Of a stretch of 64,000 nucleotides of DNA, positions 1 through 15,183 are shown piece after piece. The notes under the pieces are model-generated. The model did not search any database and was not told the DNA's origin. It worked only from the letters and a program-made list of their open reading frames with translations. How positions within the stretch are numbered: position 1 is the stretch's first letter; every line of letters begins with the position of its first letter. Location: NCBI GenBank assembly GCA_000442125.1, contig KE546973.1:868001-932000 (forward strand), read 5' to 3'. The position numbers and the translations under genes are program-made. The DNA is from Opeltia flavorubescens (Eukaryota > Ascomycota > Lecanoromycetes > Teloschistales > Teloschistaceae).

Positions 1-640
1 TTGTGTATCCTGCAGCGCAGTCTTGAACGTTTCCGGCGCAGGTTTGCCCGCTGCCGCAGCACGCAACGTCACCTTGCCCGCTGTTTCTCACGAGCTGGCA
101 GCTAGATCCAGATGGACAGCAGCTATTGGGTCGATTGATACTCGTACAGGCTTGGGTATCGTTTGGGCACTGGAAGGCGCGGTCGTGGAGTTGAAGGAGA
201 CCGCGGGCCCAGTGGGAGTAGAACGGGGTATTGCCTTCATCTCGATGCAGCGCAATTGGAGCTTGGAAAGGGAAAACGAGAGAAGAATTGGTCCATCTGT
301 CCATCTGTTCTGAAGCCTGGTTGTAGCTCTTCGATCGCAGTTTCGAATTCGCCGGTTCCGGCTGTGAAGCATCCCAATCATCGGCTTCTTGATCGAACTG
401 CCAGTAATGTTGGAAGAACATCTCCCCTTCATTGTCCATCATCTTGCGTACGGCGATTGCCTTTTGAGATGCACCTTCCTCCTCGGCATCTTTCGCCCAT
501 TTTTGTGGGCCGAATCCATTGTCGTTCTCACCGTTGTGTTGTCGGTGGGCAATTTGTTCTGCTTGAGAAGGGCGCACGAGGAGAACGGTCGCAGATAGGA
601 ATAGAGCTAGCCGAGGAAGAAGGTATGAGTGGACGAGCAT
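1..640 (-). CDS. Secreted cysteine-rich protein, N-terminal part (cut by left window edge)
   Basis: An uninterrupted minus-strand reading frame runs from an ATG at 640-638 to the window edge, 213 codons without a stop. The first about 27 residues form a clear signal peptide (hydrophobic ALFLSATVLLV, cleavage likely after SQA). A middle part is rich in acidic and aromatic residues (FFQHYWQFDQE). From about residue 150 a Cys-rich section begins, with repeated CCPSGSSC and CCGSGQTC motifs typical of fungal surface proteins that often carry a C-terminal GPI anchor; that end lies outside the window. I do not recognise a named family. Other frames over this stretch are open too but lack these protein-like features. 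Confidence 0.72.
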   Translation of the reverse strand, partial: MLVHSYLLPRLALFLSATVLLVRPSQAEQIAHRQHNGENDNGFGPQKWAKDAEEEGASQKAIAVRKMMDNEGEMFFQHYWQFDQEADDWDASQPEPANSKLRSKSYNQASEQMDRWTNSSLVFPFQAPIALHRDEGNTPFYSHWARGLLQLHDRAFQCPNDTQACTSINRPNSCCPSGSSCQLVRNSGQGDVACCGSGQTCAGNVQDCAAGYT

Positions 641-1332
641 GGAAGCTCAAGCAGATACAGAAAGCAGATGTAGTGACCCTAGTTTCTTTCTCCGATGTGA
701 TTGTAAGTACAGCGTGGTTCAGTAGATGGATGACTGTAGCAGCCCAGTCACAATAATTCTCGATTTAGCTACAAAAGCAGATAGACGATTCTTGTGGAAA
801 TCAGCGTGCAAGTAAAGAGGAGCTGTAGAAACCCGAAATTGTCATATCATATTCATTATTGTTAAGTTGTTTGATGTATATTCACTGGGTGAATTGAAAT
901 GGCTGGGAAGGATAGCTGTGGCGGGCAACAAAGGCACCGCCAGTCGGCATTGAGCCTCCAGCTGGATTTCGGGTGACATATCAGGGAAGCAAGATATGCA
1001 TCCTTGTTAATAAATACATTATCGGTAGAACTTGTAGTATCCAAGGCAATGCGAGTAGAAAATATTCTTTGCTCGCTAAGCGGCAAGGCTACAACGCCTC
1101 GGGCTATACATTCAATTCTGATTCACGCGACGAAACATATTTACACAACACCGCTAAAAGTCGCCCTTTCAGACAAGGACAGCCGCTCTCGTCATGGCGG
1201 AAGCCAAAACTGGGATATCAGCAGAAATGTCGTCGAGACTCCGTACGCCACGCTCATATTTTCGCTTCCTGAGATCAGATCTCGACACAAGTCAGATGCT
1301 AGAAAACATTTATAGTCCCCCAGTATATTCTA
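641..1332. other. Intergenic, no gene seen
   Basis: This stretch lies upstream of the left-edge secreted protein gene and downstream of the BUD6 stop codon. It presumably holds the promoter of the former and the 3' end of BUD6 transcripts. Open frames on the plus strand at 973-1315 look random. Confidence 0.6.
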
Positions 1333-4300
1333 TCAGCCGGTGAAGATGGCAGGAAGCCAGGATGTTCGCCTCTTGGACGAAGACGCTACCGCATTGTTCA
1401 GCATTGTCGACCTCTCAAGTTGATCCAAGGGTAGGCGCTTACCTTCTTCAGCTGCATCGGTGGCCTCCATCGAAATTGGTCGTTCGGGTGCTTCGGAGAA
1501 CTCTGCCTCCTGCTCACTTCTTTGCTCGCTTCCTCCGCTTTCCCCCTCGGCTGGCAACTGGTCTCCATTCTCATCGCTCTGCTTCATCGCCCGTTCCTGT
1601 TGGATCCCCCAAGCCTCCAGTCGGTTCTTCTCATCCTTCTCCTTTCGAACTCTCTCCGCCTCTTGAACACCGCCACTCTTCTTCAATCTACCTTCGTCAA
1701 CAAAAGTATTGAGCTCTTTCTTGAAAGCCCCTTCGCGTCGGCTTTCTAATTCCTCTTGGCGGGCCTTCTCGGCACGTTCAATAGCCTCGAGCCTGGTCTC
1801 ATGGTTCGGTTGTAACGCACGGACTTCTCCGAGCACACCGTCTTTGGCTTTCACTGGGTCGATTTCCTGATCAGTAGCAATAGCCGTCAAACCCTTGGAA
1901 GTGCTGCGAAGGCTAGTGCCGCCCGATGGACGCGATTGTAGGTTCTGTTGCTTGGTCGCTTGCTCCACCAGGGCAAAGGTCTGAGCTGCCTTCTCCAGAT
2001 CGTCCTCAAGATCGGCTGCGAGCTCCTCCTGCATGGTCAATAGATCCCTATCGCTACACACCAGCTGAAGTTCTTTCTCCCAGATTTTGGTCCACACCGG
2101 TTTTTCGCGCTTCAGGTACTCTTGCATCTTTTTGAGCTCAGCAGTCACGGCACTAATGTTTTTGCCAACTGTCTCGAGCTGACGTGGCAACGGCCGCACA
2201 CCACGCGTTACCACGTCTTTACGGAGGTCCTCGACTACGTCTTGAAGGTTGTCAACACGGTCCACTAGTTTCTCAGAGTCCTCGCCTAATGTTTTCTTGC
2301 CCGAATTCACATAGGCACGTTCAGGGGAGCTGTCTCCAGAGGCTAGAACACCTTCGATGGCCATTGTCTTGACATGGGACGCTTTCGTATTGACTTCCGC
2401 TATCGAGGCGTTCATGTCAGAAACGAGTGAAGTGAAAGATTGACGCATTGCTCCGAGGTCCCTCTTCATCGCTTGTACACCCATCATCTGGCTTGAAGCG
2501 TCTTTGGAAAGATTGACCGATCGAAAACGGATACCGTTGACCTTGGACTTCTCGAATGACGTGACGCGAGAAGTTGCAGGGCTTGGAGCAGAAGCTAGCT
2601 TCGTGACCTCCCTGCTTGTTGCCTGTTGATTGTCCGAGACCCGCTGTATCGTAGCTTGCTGGTGGTCGACGACGGTGCGCACCCCTTCTACCATCCGCCT
2701 TAAGCCGCCGAGGCCTTCATCGATGTGTCGTTTTACCTCATCGAGCGCTTCGACATTGAGTACAAGTACAGACCGGTCTTTCACGTCACGTAAATCTTCC
2801 AACTCATGCCGTACTCCGGATACTGGATCTTGTATGTATATCTCTGGGAGATCGTTGCCATTGCTATGGGTACTCCATGCAAACTTTTCAATAAACGCCA
2901 GCTGCAATCTAGCAATCGAGAGATCAGTCGCTCCATCTGGCAAAACAAATTTCTTTATTCTAGATTTGTATTGTAGGAACAGCGTTAGCTCTTTTCCTGG
3001 TTGCGGAGAATCTTCAGGAATGAATTGTTCGGATTGATTAGGACTAGATGCGGCATTCTGCTCTGAAATATAGGCGGATGCCGGAGGACCGTGGCGCTCG
3101 AGACCTGCGCTTGTCGTTGATTTGCTGAGTTCGACGTCGGGGCTGTAATTCGCGTCGTACATTGCAGGCTCTGGGACGTCTGAAGCAGGAGGGCCAGTCA
3201 GAGTTGCAGCAAGCCTGGGATACTCGCCTTCCAAGCGGACGTCAGACTGTCGAAGTTTATCCTCGGGGGTTTTCGCCAGCGGGCTGTCATCAGCTTGCTC
3301 CTCATTCGGTCGCGGTATGACGGGGCCTTGGTTGCTTTGGCTGCTTTCTTCTGATATTCTTTGAGCAAAAGTATTGTTGCGGACCGGCGAAGGTTCTCCA
3401 TTGCGAGTAGATCTTTGCCTACTAAGAACACCAGAGCCTCGAACGCGCACAGCGTTCATTGACTCCCTTACATCTCTTCCGCGATTTGGTATGGGGGAGT
3501 TCTGTGCTGGCGGGAGCATGGGGACGCCGTTTGGGGATGCGCCTAAGTGTTTCGAAATCTGATAGGCTGAATACCGCCTCGAAGCACGTCGCTCGAGATC
3601 GCCTCCCCTTTGCAATGCAGCCAGGGCATCCTGCTGTTTTGGTGGGGGTGGAGGAGGCGGATAGGGGTTGGCTTCTCTCTGTGTCGCTACCCGCTGCGAA
3701 TCCATGGCTTCTATCTGCGACGGCTCTGGGGCAACGTCTTGTGACTGGCTACTCGACATGGAGGTTTCAGAGGTCGATGCTGGAACCATTCTCTGACTTT
3801 CCCTATTCCTAGGCCGGATACTATCCTCGGCAAGGTTTCCACCACTGTTCTGCCTTGTAGAGCTTACAGAATGGTATCGGGGCGGCGGTCCTGTATCATC
3901 CCCAGGAAAAGGTTCGGGATCTCCCGCTAGAGCATCTCCCATCAGAGTACTGCCACCGCTTCCTGTTCTCCTCTCAGACCCCCGAGGGTGTCGGCGTACC
4001 TGACCATCGTCAAACATGGGATTTACGCCGTTATTCAGACTTGAGGAGCTTGTCGCAGTCTGAAGGCCATTGGAGTTTGAGCCGCTCTCTTTGCTTTGTT
4101 TGGCCCGTAGTCTTGACTGTTTCCTTTTCAGACCGTGCAGCAAAGATATAATTATGTCCCTTATGCGGGGAAGAAATCTGTCTAAACTTGCAGGGCTGGC
4201 CTCCTGACTCAGTGTCTCCTCGAGTATTGCGCGAAGTAGTTCGGGCACAGGTCCCAAGTCAGTAGTCTCGACACCGATAGAGTTGAAAGCTCTGCAAGCG

Positions 4301-4684
4301 ATGTTGAACTCATAGCCGAGGCGGACGTAGACATCGGACACCTCGCCCTCGGTTGCTGTATGCCGTGACCATTGCGTCAGGGTCTCAAGTAATTGTTTTG
4401 TGGCTACAAGTAAATGGGTGACGCTTTTCTCTATCTGAGAGAGTTGTTGGTTTGCCTAGATGATCCAGATCAGCAAACCTGATCGCTAGTTTTCGTGAGA
4501 TAGAAGTGAGCAACAGTGTTTTACTTACGCTTGGACGTTTGTAAGCGGATGACTTAGTGGAGCCCGATGAACTACGAGAGCCCGACATGGTGTGAGATGG
4601 AGCGGTATTGACCGGTGCTGAGTTGGACACCTCTGTAGCAGGAGCCCTGTGAGCCGGTCGTTGAGGATTTGATAAGGACGTCAT
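1333..4684 (-). CDS. BUD6: Bud site selection protein 6 / actin-interacting protein 3
   Basis: Two exons, 4529-4684 and 1333-4434, joined across a 94-nt intron (GTAAGT...CTCAG) give about 1085 residues. Right after the junction comes the conserved N-terminal block of Bud6/AIP3 (HLLVATKQLLETLTQWSRHT, then VSDVYVRLGYEFNIACRAF). The middle is a long disordered Ser/Pro-rich region with a poly-Pro run. The C-terminal half holds the AIP3 coiled-coil core, which in yeast binds formin and actin monomers and helps nucleate actin cables at polarity sites. The start is the first in-frame ATG; the frame stays open further upstream but only with GTG. It is transcribed head to head with PBP1 across about 740 bp. 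Confidence 0.93.
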
Positions 4685-5426
4685 ATTGGCTATCGTCCCA
4701 ACAGGGGTGCTGTTGATTGCTTCTTCACATCGGGATACCACAGTCGTGATAAGAGGGCATCAATCATGGTTTCAAGCAACAGCAATACCACAGATGCAAA
4801 TAGGCTTCACAGAGTTGCAGTCCAATACAGGTGTACCATGTTATTGCATACATCTGTCGCCAATCCAATCGCGTGCCGCCTTAGCGTGCCAAGACGGACT
4901 TAGTGGGGCTGGGCGAACAGGGGCCGGCCATTTCACATCTGCCCTCACCTTTATCTGGTCCAGCACTTGGAGCTATTCCATCAATCCACTCATAGAGTCT
5001 AGAAAGCATCCTTGCATCTGCGATCATATCATATCCAGGACTCACTTTCCTGCAGGCCGTTAATCGTTATCAAGTCGTGCTTCTTCTCCTCCACCATCAA
5101 CGGTGCGCTTTCTCTGCTTCGGGACCTAAATCCAAGTGTGAGGAGCCAAACTAGAAGCGGAAAGAACCATCCGCCTAGCGCCGTCGTTGACCAGCAACTT
5201 GCAAGCAAAATAATTGAGGTGATCACCCTGACGAACATCGAACACCTCTCATCCCATTGCCCTGCGGCCATCCGCACTCCTACCACATCTCATACCCCTT
5301 CCTCCTTTGACGCCAGCTGACTTTCGACTCTGGCTTCATTGTCTGTCATCACCGCTCCATCTCATCCCCGCTGTGGGTAAGTGTGAGCACAAGCCTGACC
5401 GAGCCTGAGCGCCGGCAGTAAACGCA
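4685..5426. promoter_or_regulatory. Divergent intergenic region BUD6 / PBP1
   Basis: Shared upstream region of two diverging genes, so both promoters must lie here. I see no gene in it; the open frames at 4686-5320 have no protein-like features. Confidence 0.5.
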
Positions 5427-8400
5427 ATGGCTACCACGATGGTGAATGGTGCAACCAATCCCGATGGGACGTCTACCAACAACACCATTATGGGCCCTGG
5501 AAAGCAGCCGACAAAGGCCAGTCCGGGGCTAAAGAGTGGAGATGGCTCTCGTAAGCCGATGGGTCTACCTAATGAAGGCACTCAGAGGTGAGAATGCTTG
5601 ATATCAATGATTCATATTGCTTCCATCAATTTCAATCATGTGATTGTGATTTTATAATTCACTTTTATCATTTGTACTTGCACGTGAATACTATCCTTCA
5701 TAAACCTTGGCTATCAGTCCACAGACATGTCTACCTCCTTTCAAGCGTCACATGTTCATCGAATGCAGAAGCTTCCTCTGTTTTCCCAAAAGCTCGAAAA
5801 TTTGACCTATGCTGCCCTATCGCTCAATTCTGATATACATTCTATAGGAAACCTCCTCAGAAAGCCTGGCAATCTGGCATGAACCCCATCACCCAACGAT
5901 CAAATACACCAGCTAGCCAGAACGGAGGTATATCACAAACGAAACAGGGATCCCAGAAACCCTCCTCAGGCATGGACGTTGGTAGTGCGGATAAACACGC
6001 ACATGATCGCTTGCTATTTCTTATGACACACTCTTTGGTACGTTCCTAACGGTGCCTCCCACATCTCGTCTCTAATCTCGATGGTCATAGGGTCTCTCTA
6101 CGTCTATCACTGTCAAGAGTGGAGAAGTTTTCTCAGGAATTTTCTATGGGGCGTCTTTCGATGGTAACGACCAAGGTTATCTGCTCAAGATGGTCCAGAA
6201 GATCCGGTCCGGCGAGAAAGCCGAGGCCAATGGGAACAACGAGGTTCATAATGATTACATCGGATCCGGGGAGGATCATTCCATGTCATTTGACACTAAG
6301 GATGTCGTTCACCTAGCAGTGGAAGGTGTGACATTCGATGTTCGCGACAAGGCACACAATGGTAAATATCATGACCTGATACGTCACAATGCGAAGGCTG
6401 ATCAGGTCAGGAGCTGTTACAGGATTTCGCACCGATTCAGATATTTCTGGTAATCTTCGATCACGAGAACGAAATCTACAGCGTTGGGAGCCTTCAGCCG
6501 ATGCTGCAATTGATATGCCCCTCGAAGAAACAGGGGGCACTTGGGATCAGTTTCAGGCTAATGAACAACGCTTCGGCTTGAAGAGTGATTACGACGAGAA
6601 CATTTATACGACTAGTATCGACAAATCTCACCCAGATTATCGCCGCCGCGAAGCAGAAGCACTTCGAATCGCCCAAGAAATTGAGGGTGGTCAATCTGAC
6701 AACGCACATATGAGGGAGGAACGCGGTATAAGCCGCCCAGAAGACGCAACAGATGAAGAAGAAAAGTAAGTAATAAGCACGAGCAATTCCGTGAGTGCCA
6801 CTGAGAAGTGTCTGTAGATACAGTGGTGTTCGCCGCCAAGTCGGAGATTATCCCCCCCTTCAATCAAGTCAAGCGAACCGATACATGCCTCCAGGACGCC
6901 GCCCGCCCTCTGGGAAAGTCACCGTTCCGGGAGCTCCAGTAGACCCAGCAATCATATCTATGCAGATGGCCGGCACAGGGAACGCCCAGGTCGGAAAGCA
7001 GCCAGCAGTAGAGGACGCTCCAAATGGGGTGATTTCATCAATCACAAAGCCAGAGGTACCTACAGAACAAGAGAAAGAAGCTCCCAAACCAACTTCTACC
7101 ACCAACGAGGCTACCAGCAGCGCTTCTCGGCAACCTGCTCCAATAAAGACAGCCAAAGTCAGAGAGTCTGCAACGGCGAATGTGGAAACCGAGCTTTTGG
7201 ATTCTTTCAAGCAGTTTGCAAGTAACGAAAAAATGAAGTTCCAAGACCAGCGGCGCCAGCGCGTTACACATGACAAAAACATCAAGCTGAATGACCTGAT
7301 GAAGTTCTCACAAAACTTCAAGCTCTTGACTCCAGTACCCAAGGATCTTGTCCCTATACTGGCAAAGGACAAGAGCAAACAAGAGGAGATTATAGAAAAG
7401 GCTCAACGAAACGCTGAATCCCACAACACAACAGCCCAAGCAATCCTTACTGCACCAACCGAACCTAAGGCATCCAAGGTCGCTCCTGAGACTGGAGCCC
7501 GGCCTGCTCAAGAAATGTCTAATAACCGCCAGATTGTGCCTCCACAGGGTCCTCAAGCTACCCATGCCGGCCGTGAAAGGTCACAACAGCTCCATAATGG
7601 GACGTCTACCGCGAAGGCAGCCCAAGGAATGTTGAGCCATCGTCTTGCTGACAGCCATCGCCAGCACAAATCTGGCCTCCAGCCGGTATCCATTCCTCAA
7701 CCCATACCCATACAGAGCGTATCGAAAGCTCCCAGAACCTCCTTTAATAACAGCTCTCAAATCCCCGGCGCTTCAGTGCGGACACCGACTTCAGCATCGT
7801 CTGCTTCTGCCAAGTTTAACGTCAGGGCCATGGAGTTTCGGCCTAATCCAGCTGCCAGCTCGTTCAGACCACCAGGGGAGCCCAGCGCGACGTCAAGTCC
7901 CAGATCTACACCTCATGTCCGGTCAACGTCGCGCCCTCCCACTCCATCCGAATTTTTTGGGAATCGAAAACCCCTTCCTCGAGATGAACGGGAGTCTATT
8001 TCGGCTCATTTTAATCCTCTGAAGCGCTTGAAAGAAATATCTCAGCAAGAGGGAAAGACACCCGCAGACAACGGGGGAATCCGGCATGCCTATGCCACAC
8101 CTCCGACATGGAGCAGTGTAGAGCCGAATGCAGAATTCAAATCGTACAAGCAAATGCTTGATGACGTTCCCACAGTCTCCAATAGAGCTTCTCCTCAACA
8201 TGGGTCGCCAAGGCACCCATCTCTTCCCCACCAGCATCAGCTTCCAATGCACCTCCAACAGGGCCACATGATGTCCCACGTCTCAACGGCACCGCAAGCA
8301 CCGTTCCATTCCCAACCACAACCACCTCAATTTCCTCCTGGCCCTCACTATGATGATCACCGGATGCATCTGTCAGCTTCTTCGTCATCGATCTATCCAT

Positions 8401-9101
8401 CACCCCGCATGCAACACGCGAATATGGCATATCAGTCGCCAATGCCTCAGCCTGCTCAGCTTGCTTATGGCCATCCACTTCCTCAGTATTTCCTTGCCCC
8501 AAATGGCGCTCAACCCGCACATTTTGGTAGGCAATTCCCTGGCGGTCATCAGATGATACCGGTTCAAGGAGCACCCCCAGCTGCTCCCATGATGATGCAG
8601 CAATCTTCCCAAGGTGGATACATGGGCCCACCTCATGGAATTACATTCCCATTCAATGGGCAAATGCCAATGTATCCTCCTGGACAGCCTGCTGGATACA
8701 ATGTTTCCTCACAGCCTTCCACCAACTTTCCCAGCCCCGGCCGAGGCGCCCCGATGATGATGCACCAAGGGTCTCATCAAGGTCAGCACTCGCAAGGTTT
8801 TATCGCCCCAGGACAATTTGGGCCGCCTATATACGCACCACAGCAGCCTCAAAGTAAGTTCCCTGACATCTCACTGACTCATACATGCTGAATTTACTCA
8901 GTGATGCCAGTACGAAGCTATGGCTCGCCGCAGCCACACTATAGCCAAAGCCCTCAACCCCAATTCTACTATCCGCATCAACCCGGTCGTACTCCCAGTG
9001 GAAACTATGGCGCACAACCTCCGCTGGGACCCCAGCAACATATGCCGACTCAGCCACCTCCTCCCTCGGGCAATGGGGACGGTGGAGAAGAAATGAAATG
9101 A
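5427..9101 (+). CDS. PBP1: Ataxin-2 homologue, Pab1-binding protein 1
   Basis: Six exons (5427-5587, 5848-6037, 6091-6361, 6423-6765, 6818-8853, 8902-9101) join in frame to 1066 residues. The Lsm-type domain starts near residue 106 (DRLLFLMTHSLGLSTSITVK...YLLKMVQ) and is followed by the LsmAD domain (LQRWEPSADAAIDMPLEETG; DKSHPDYRRREAEALRIAQE). Around residues 653-665 KFNVRAMEFRP resembles a PAM2 motif, which binds the MLLE domain of poly(A)-binding protein. The C-terminal third is a low-complexity Gln/Pro/Met/His-rich tail, as in other ataxin-2 proteins that join stress granules. The role is in mRNA stability, poly(A) length and translation. Retention of the last intron would end the protein after a short different tail. 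Confidence 0.95.
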
Positions 9102-10147
9102 GATATTTAGCTGATTACGCGGATCACAGCAATCAAACAGGAGCTTGCATCTGCACGGCTCGCCGCCGTACCTAGTGGCTCATCATTCTTTGGAGCACTA
9201 CATGAGACATTTCTGGTGCGGCAGGCGTTTCGTGCATTTACTCGAATTGGTCATCAGTTTTAGCGGCATCAACATACCCCCAGGCATCAGCGACAGGAGT
9301 TGCGGAGGATGCCATGGGCATTATCGGAGTATGCCATCGTGGTGAAGCCAGGTTGACGCTTCGGATTTGCTACCGTTGCCGTTCTTGGCCTGAAAATCAA
9401 GTTAGTGAATCCTGTGAAGGATTCAAAGAAGATAGATTGTCACGGCAGTCGGCGGCCTAGTCACGGGAGGGATTGCAGAAGGAGGGGAGGAGACTGGGCT
9501 GGCACTGACGCTGAATTAGGAGGCTTTTTAGGCCTGTGGAGAAAGTGTATGAGGACAAACGCCTGTAGCCTGCTTTACACGCCTTGGCAAAGCTAAACTT
9601 AGGAGGGAGTTGAATGTGTTACAAGATGTCAAGATCAAAGTGCTGGATAGCAGGAATCCTGTACTTAGCTGAGCATGCTAGTCAAATTAACACGATATCT
9701 CCCTGATACAGTGTTGGATATTGCACATTCCCCGTTATGATGGGTGGACTAAAGGCATTCACTTATGGTTAACGAAGGCTAAACAAGGCAAGATCACCTA
9801 ATGTCTGGGCTCGTTAGCTTCAACGAGTGCTGGACAGGCGAAGAAGTTTCCATGTAGTAGAATTACTAAAAGCCAAGGGTCTAGAAAAGCTCAATGTAGA
9901 TTCGACCGATTTAGATTATCCTTTCCATTGATAAGGTATCTCACTATATACACCAGGCTTATAGACATTATTTTTTGACTTTTCCCCGTCTTGCGTCGCT
10001 GCCACCCCGGGTACGATATTAGATTTCCGTTCCACCCAGCATTAACGCCGAAAGCCTTACCACGTACCCGATCGTAATAAAAACAACGCCCCCGTACCAC
10101 CACCACATGAAAATCAATGGGAATATAAACAAGAAGCGCGAGACCAA
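9102..10147. other. Intergenic, convergent gene ends
   Basis: Lies between the converging PBP1 and MFS transporter genes, so it probably holds two 3' UTRs. I see no gene, RNA gene or repeat in it. Confidence 0.6.
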
Positions 10148-12128
10148 TCACTCCTGCTTCTCCACATCCTTCCCATTCCCATTTCCGTCGGTACTACCTT
10201 CGCTCGAACTCGCCACGCCAGGCGCATTCTTCGGCATGGTAGGCGCGAAGTTGCTCCTCGCGCGGATGCGGTGCCCGAACTTGTAGAAGACGATGGGGAT
10301 GGGGACGAGGGCGAGAGCGACGAAGCCGAGGAGGGAACCAGCCCAGTTGACGCCGAGGGCGCTGAACATATACATGCTGAAGAGGGGGAAGACGGCACCG
10401 GCGATGGAACGGAGGAAGGTGTTTGCTGCGATGGCAGAGGCAGCGCTAAGAAAAAGAAAAGACACGGTCAGCGATTTGTTCTTCGTCGAGAGTAAAGGGA
10501 GGGGATAAAAACATACAACATGAGGTAAGCGTCGACGAGGTAATTGAGCGATTGCAGGAAGATAGACAGTAGACCAAACCCGGTGAGAAGGCCGGAAAGT
10601 GTGGGCACGATCCAGTGCGTCTCTGGTTTGTACCCTGACCAGCCAAACCAGAACAGCCCACCCGTGAAGGCGACGCCACCTAGAATCACGGGAAAAAGAC
10701 GCCATTCGGGGATTGGGACGCCTCCGTTCGCTGCCAGCTTTCTGTTATACGCTGGTTGCGTTGCGGCAATATACACGCCTGCACTGATCTGGCCGAGAAT
10801 CATACCGAAATAGGGTAGGCCGCCTACACCGGGGCTGAAGCCATGGGTTTGCTGGAAGACGATGGGGTAGGCTGTGAGGAAGAGGTAGAGGAGGCCGTAG
10901 ATGAAAGCCATGTATATACTCAGGAGGAGGACGATAGGTTCTGTGACGAGAAGGCGCAACGGACGACTAAAATTCTTCGTGACGAGTTCTCGGAAGTCGA
11001 CTTCGATTTCCTCTTGCTTGGCATGGATACCCCAATTAAGGGTTCGGCGGCGGAGGGTAGAGGCTTTGTCGACAAGGACGATGGGAGGGTAGGTCTCTTC
11101 GAGGAAGATGAGATTGAGGCCGAAAGCGAGGAATCCCATGATCGCGACCAGGTACTCTGTCCATCGCCAACCGAGAGTAGGATTCATGATGATAAAGCCG
11201 CCGATAAATGGGGCAAGTAGCGGGCCCGTGAATACGGTCATGGAGAAAACGGTGATGGCGAGACCGCGGGTTTTGTTATCAAACATATCAGAGAATACGG
11301 CCGCGACGACGGCGAGTGGGCAGGAGCCGAAAACACCGGCGAAGAAGCGAGTTATCAAGACGGTTTGAAGGTCTTTGCCGACGGCTGTGGCGATGGAGAA
11401 GACGGAAAACCCGAACATGGAGATTATCAATGGTATACGGCGGCCTCGTAACTCAGACAAAGGCGCCCAAAGGATTGGTCCTGTTGCGAAACCAAGTACG
11501 TAGAGCGAAAGGCCGAGGAGACCAACTTCTGTCGAGACACTGAAATAGGCGGCGACAACTTGAGTGGCTGTGGAGAATATACTGCTCCCAAATGCAGACA
11601 CTAGGGTTGTGTATCCCAGCATAATAGCGATAGCGACCCTGAAGGCACATGTTAACTCAATTGACCTGTTGCGCTAACCTTGCGATGACAGGTTACGTAC
11701 TTTTTCTTCATCGGCCAATTCTGTGGATGCAGCGGATCGTCAGGACCATCAAACTCGACAACATACTCGTCCCTTTCTGGCAGCTGTGGAGGATACTCCT
11801 TGCCGCCTCCGAAGTTGGGTAGAGGTTTTTTTGACTCGCGCGACTTCAGGCTCCGGCCAACAGTGCCGCTGTGTTGGGATCTCTGGGTTTCGATGCGACT
11901 GAGCTCTGTTGGATGACGTTCGAGGTCTCGACCTGTCTGGATTCTGGACATGCCGATTTCCTCTCGTATTACGGAGGCGGAAGAGGTTGAAGAGGTGGAG
12001 GATGAGGCGGAGGAGGTAATTGAATCAATGCGCTCGAGGTGGGCATCGTGTCTTTTGTCGGTTTGAGGGTGGAGCTTGGGCGAGGCATCTGTTTCTGCCC
12101 TTTCAAGATCGCGGTCGACGACGTCCAT
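10148..12128 (-). CDS. MFS transporter, DHA1 (drug/polyamine:H+ antiporter) family
   Basis: Three exons (11701-12128, 10517-11638, 10148-10445) give 615 residues. An N-terminal cytoplasmic region of about 140 residues is rich in Ser and charged residues and ends in PQNWPMKKK, the usual lead-in of fungal Tpo/Flr-type exporters. The membrane part starts with [20 protein letters not shown] and has motif A as [11 protein letters not shown]; about 12 hydrophobic segments follow. The last exon carries the final helices and a hydrophilic Ser/Gly/Asn-rich tail. By family it should sit in the plasma membrane and export polyamines, toxins or drugs using the proton gradient; the substrate cannot be read from sequence. 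It lies downstream of the glucoamylase on the same strand, without an obvious link. Confidence 0.9.
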
Positions 12129-12979
12129 GATATTTAGAGACGAGTCGATCTGTAGGCGCCAAGTGTAGGTCGAAAACAGGCCAAAAGATATGGATATACA
12201 AGGCCAATGGATGGAAGAAGGTGTAACAGTTAGGATGACCCCGTCATTAAAGGTATGTGTGACGAGTTACAGGGGCGAGTGGCCGATGTTCCGATAGTTT
12301 ATTCTTGTGCCGTTCGAAATGTCTCAATGGCTGATGATGGGACGGGAGGGACGTTGCGACGAAAGGTGAAAGATGGTGGAGGTACTTGTATTCTATAATT
12401 CTCTTGTAGCTCGAACTTTAAACAACAAAGAATGGTCAAATTCGGATCCGACTCAGTCATCGAGTTGCATAAGGTACATTAAAACTCATCCTTCGTCATC
12501 GTCGNTCGACCTTTTGCCGATGTTCCGTTACGCCCGTCGTTAACCGGCCGCTGTTACTACTATTTGCGATTTAATCAGATGCTCGCGACCGACATCACCG
12601 GCACTAGTAAGCCAAGACACCGACATGCCGCCCAAGCACGCCAAGCTATCTGTCGTACAATACCACTTTCGGCTCTTCCCAGTCCGAGCTGATAAAAAGT
12701 GCTGTTAAGTGTGGAATTTAGAGATAGAATTCCGAAATCAAGACCAGCGGTGTTAAAGAGCAGCTCACGGAATTGATTCAAAGCGCCATTTCCTGCCATG
12801 CGAGGTCGCAACGCTTGGGATAATTTTGTCATCTTTAGGAAGTCGAATACCTCGGTTGTGACCATGCATGGCTTATCTCGTGGCCACCAAAAGTAACCTT
12901 ATTCGGCTGAACTTCCCCCTTACGTTCCTGAGATCGGGCCTTCTCGGACCTAACTGTACATTCTAAAACAATGTCTAGA
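12129..12979. other. Intergenic; upstream of MFS gene
   Basis: Contains the promoter of the MFS transporter and the 3' end of the glucoamylase gene. One unresolved base lies at 12505. A 96-codon minus-strand frame at 12575-12865 has no recognisable features and I do not call it. Confidence 0.55.

Positions 12980-15183
<2,204 letters not shown>

Noticed and set aside
1362-3812. Plus-strand frames (60-135 aa) opposite BUD6
   Set aside because: They are shadows of the conserved minus-strand gene with low-complexity codons.
12575-12865. Minus-strand 96-aa frame downstream of the glucoamylase
   Set aside because: No family, no signal, and it lies where the 3' UTR is expected.
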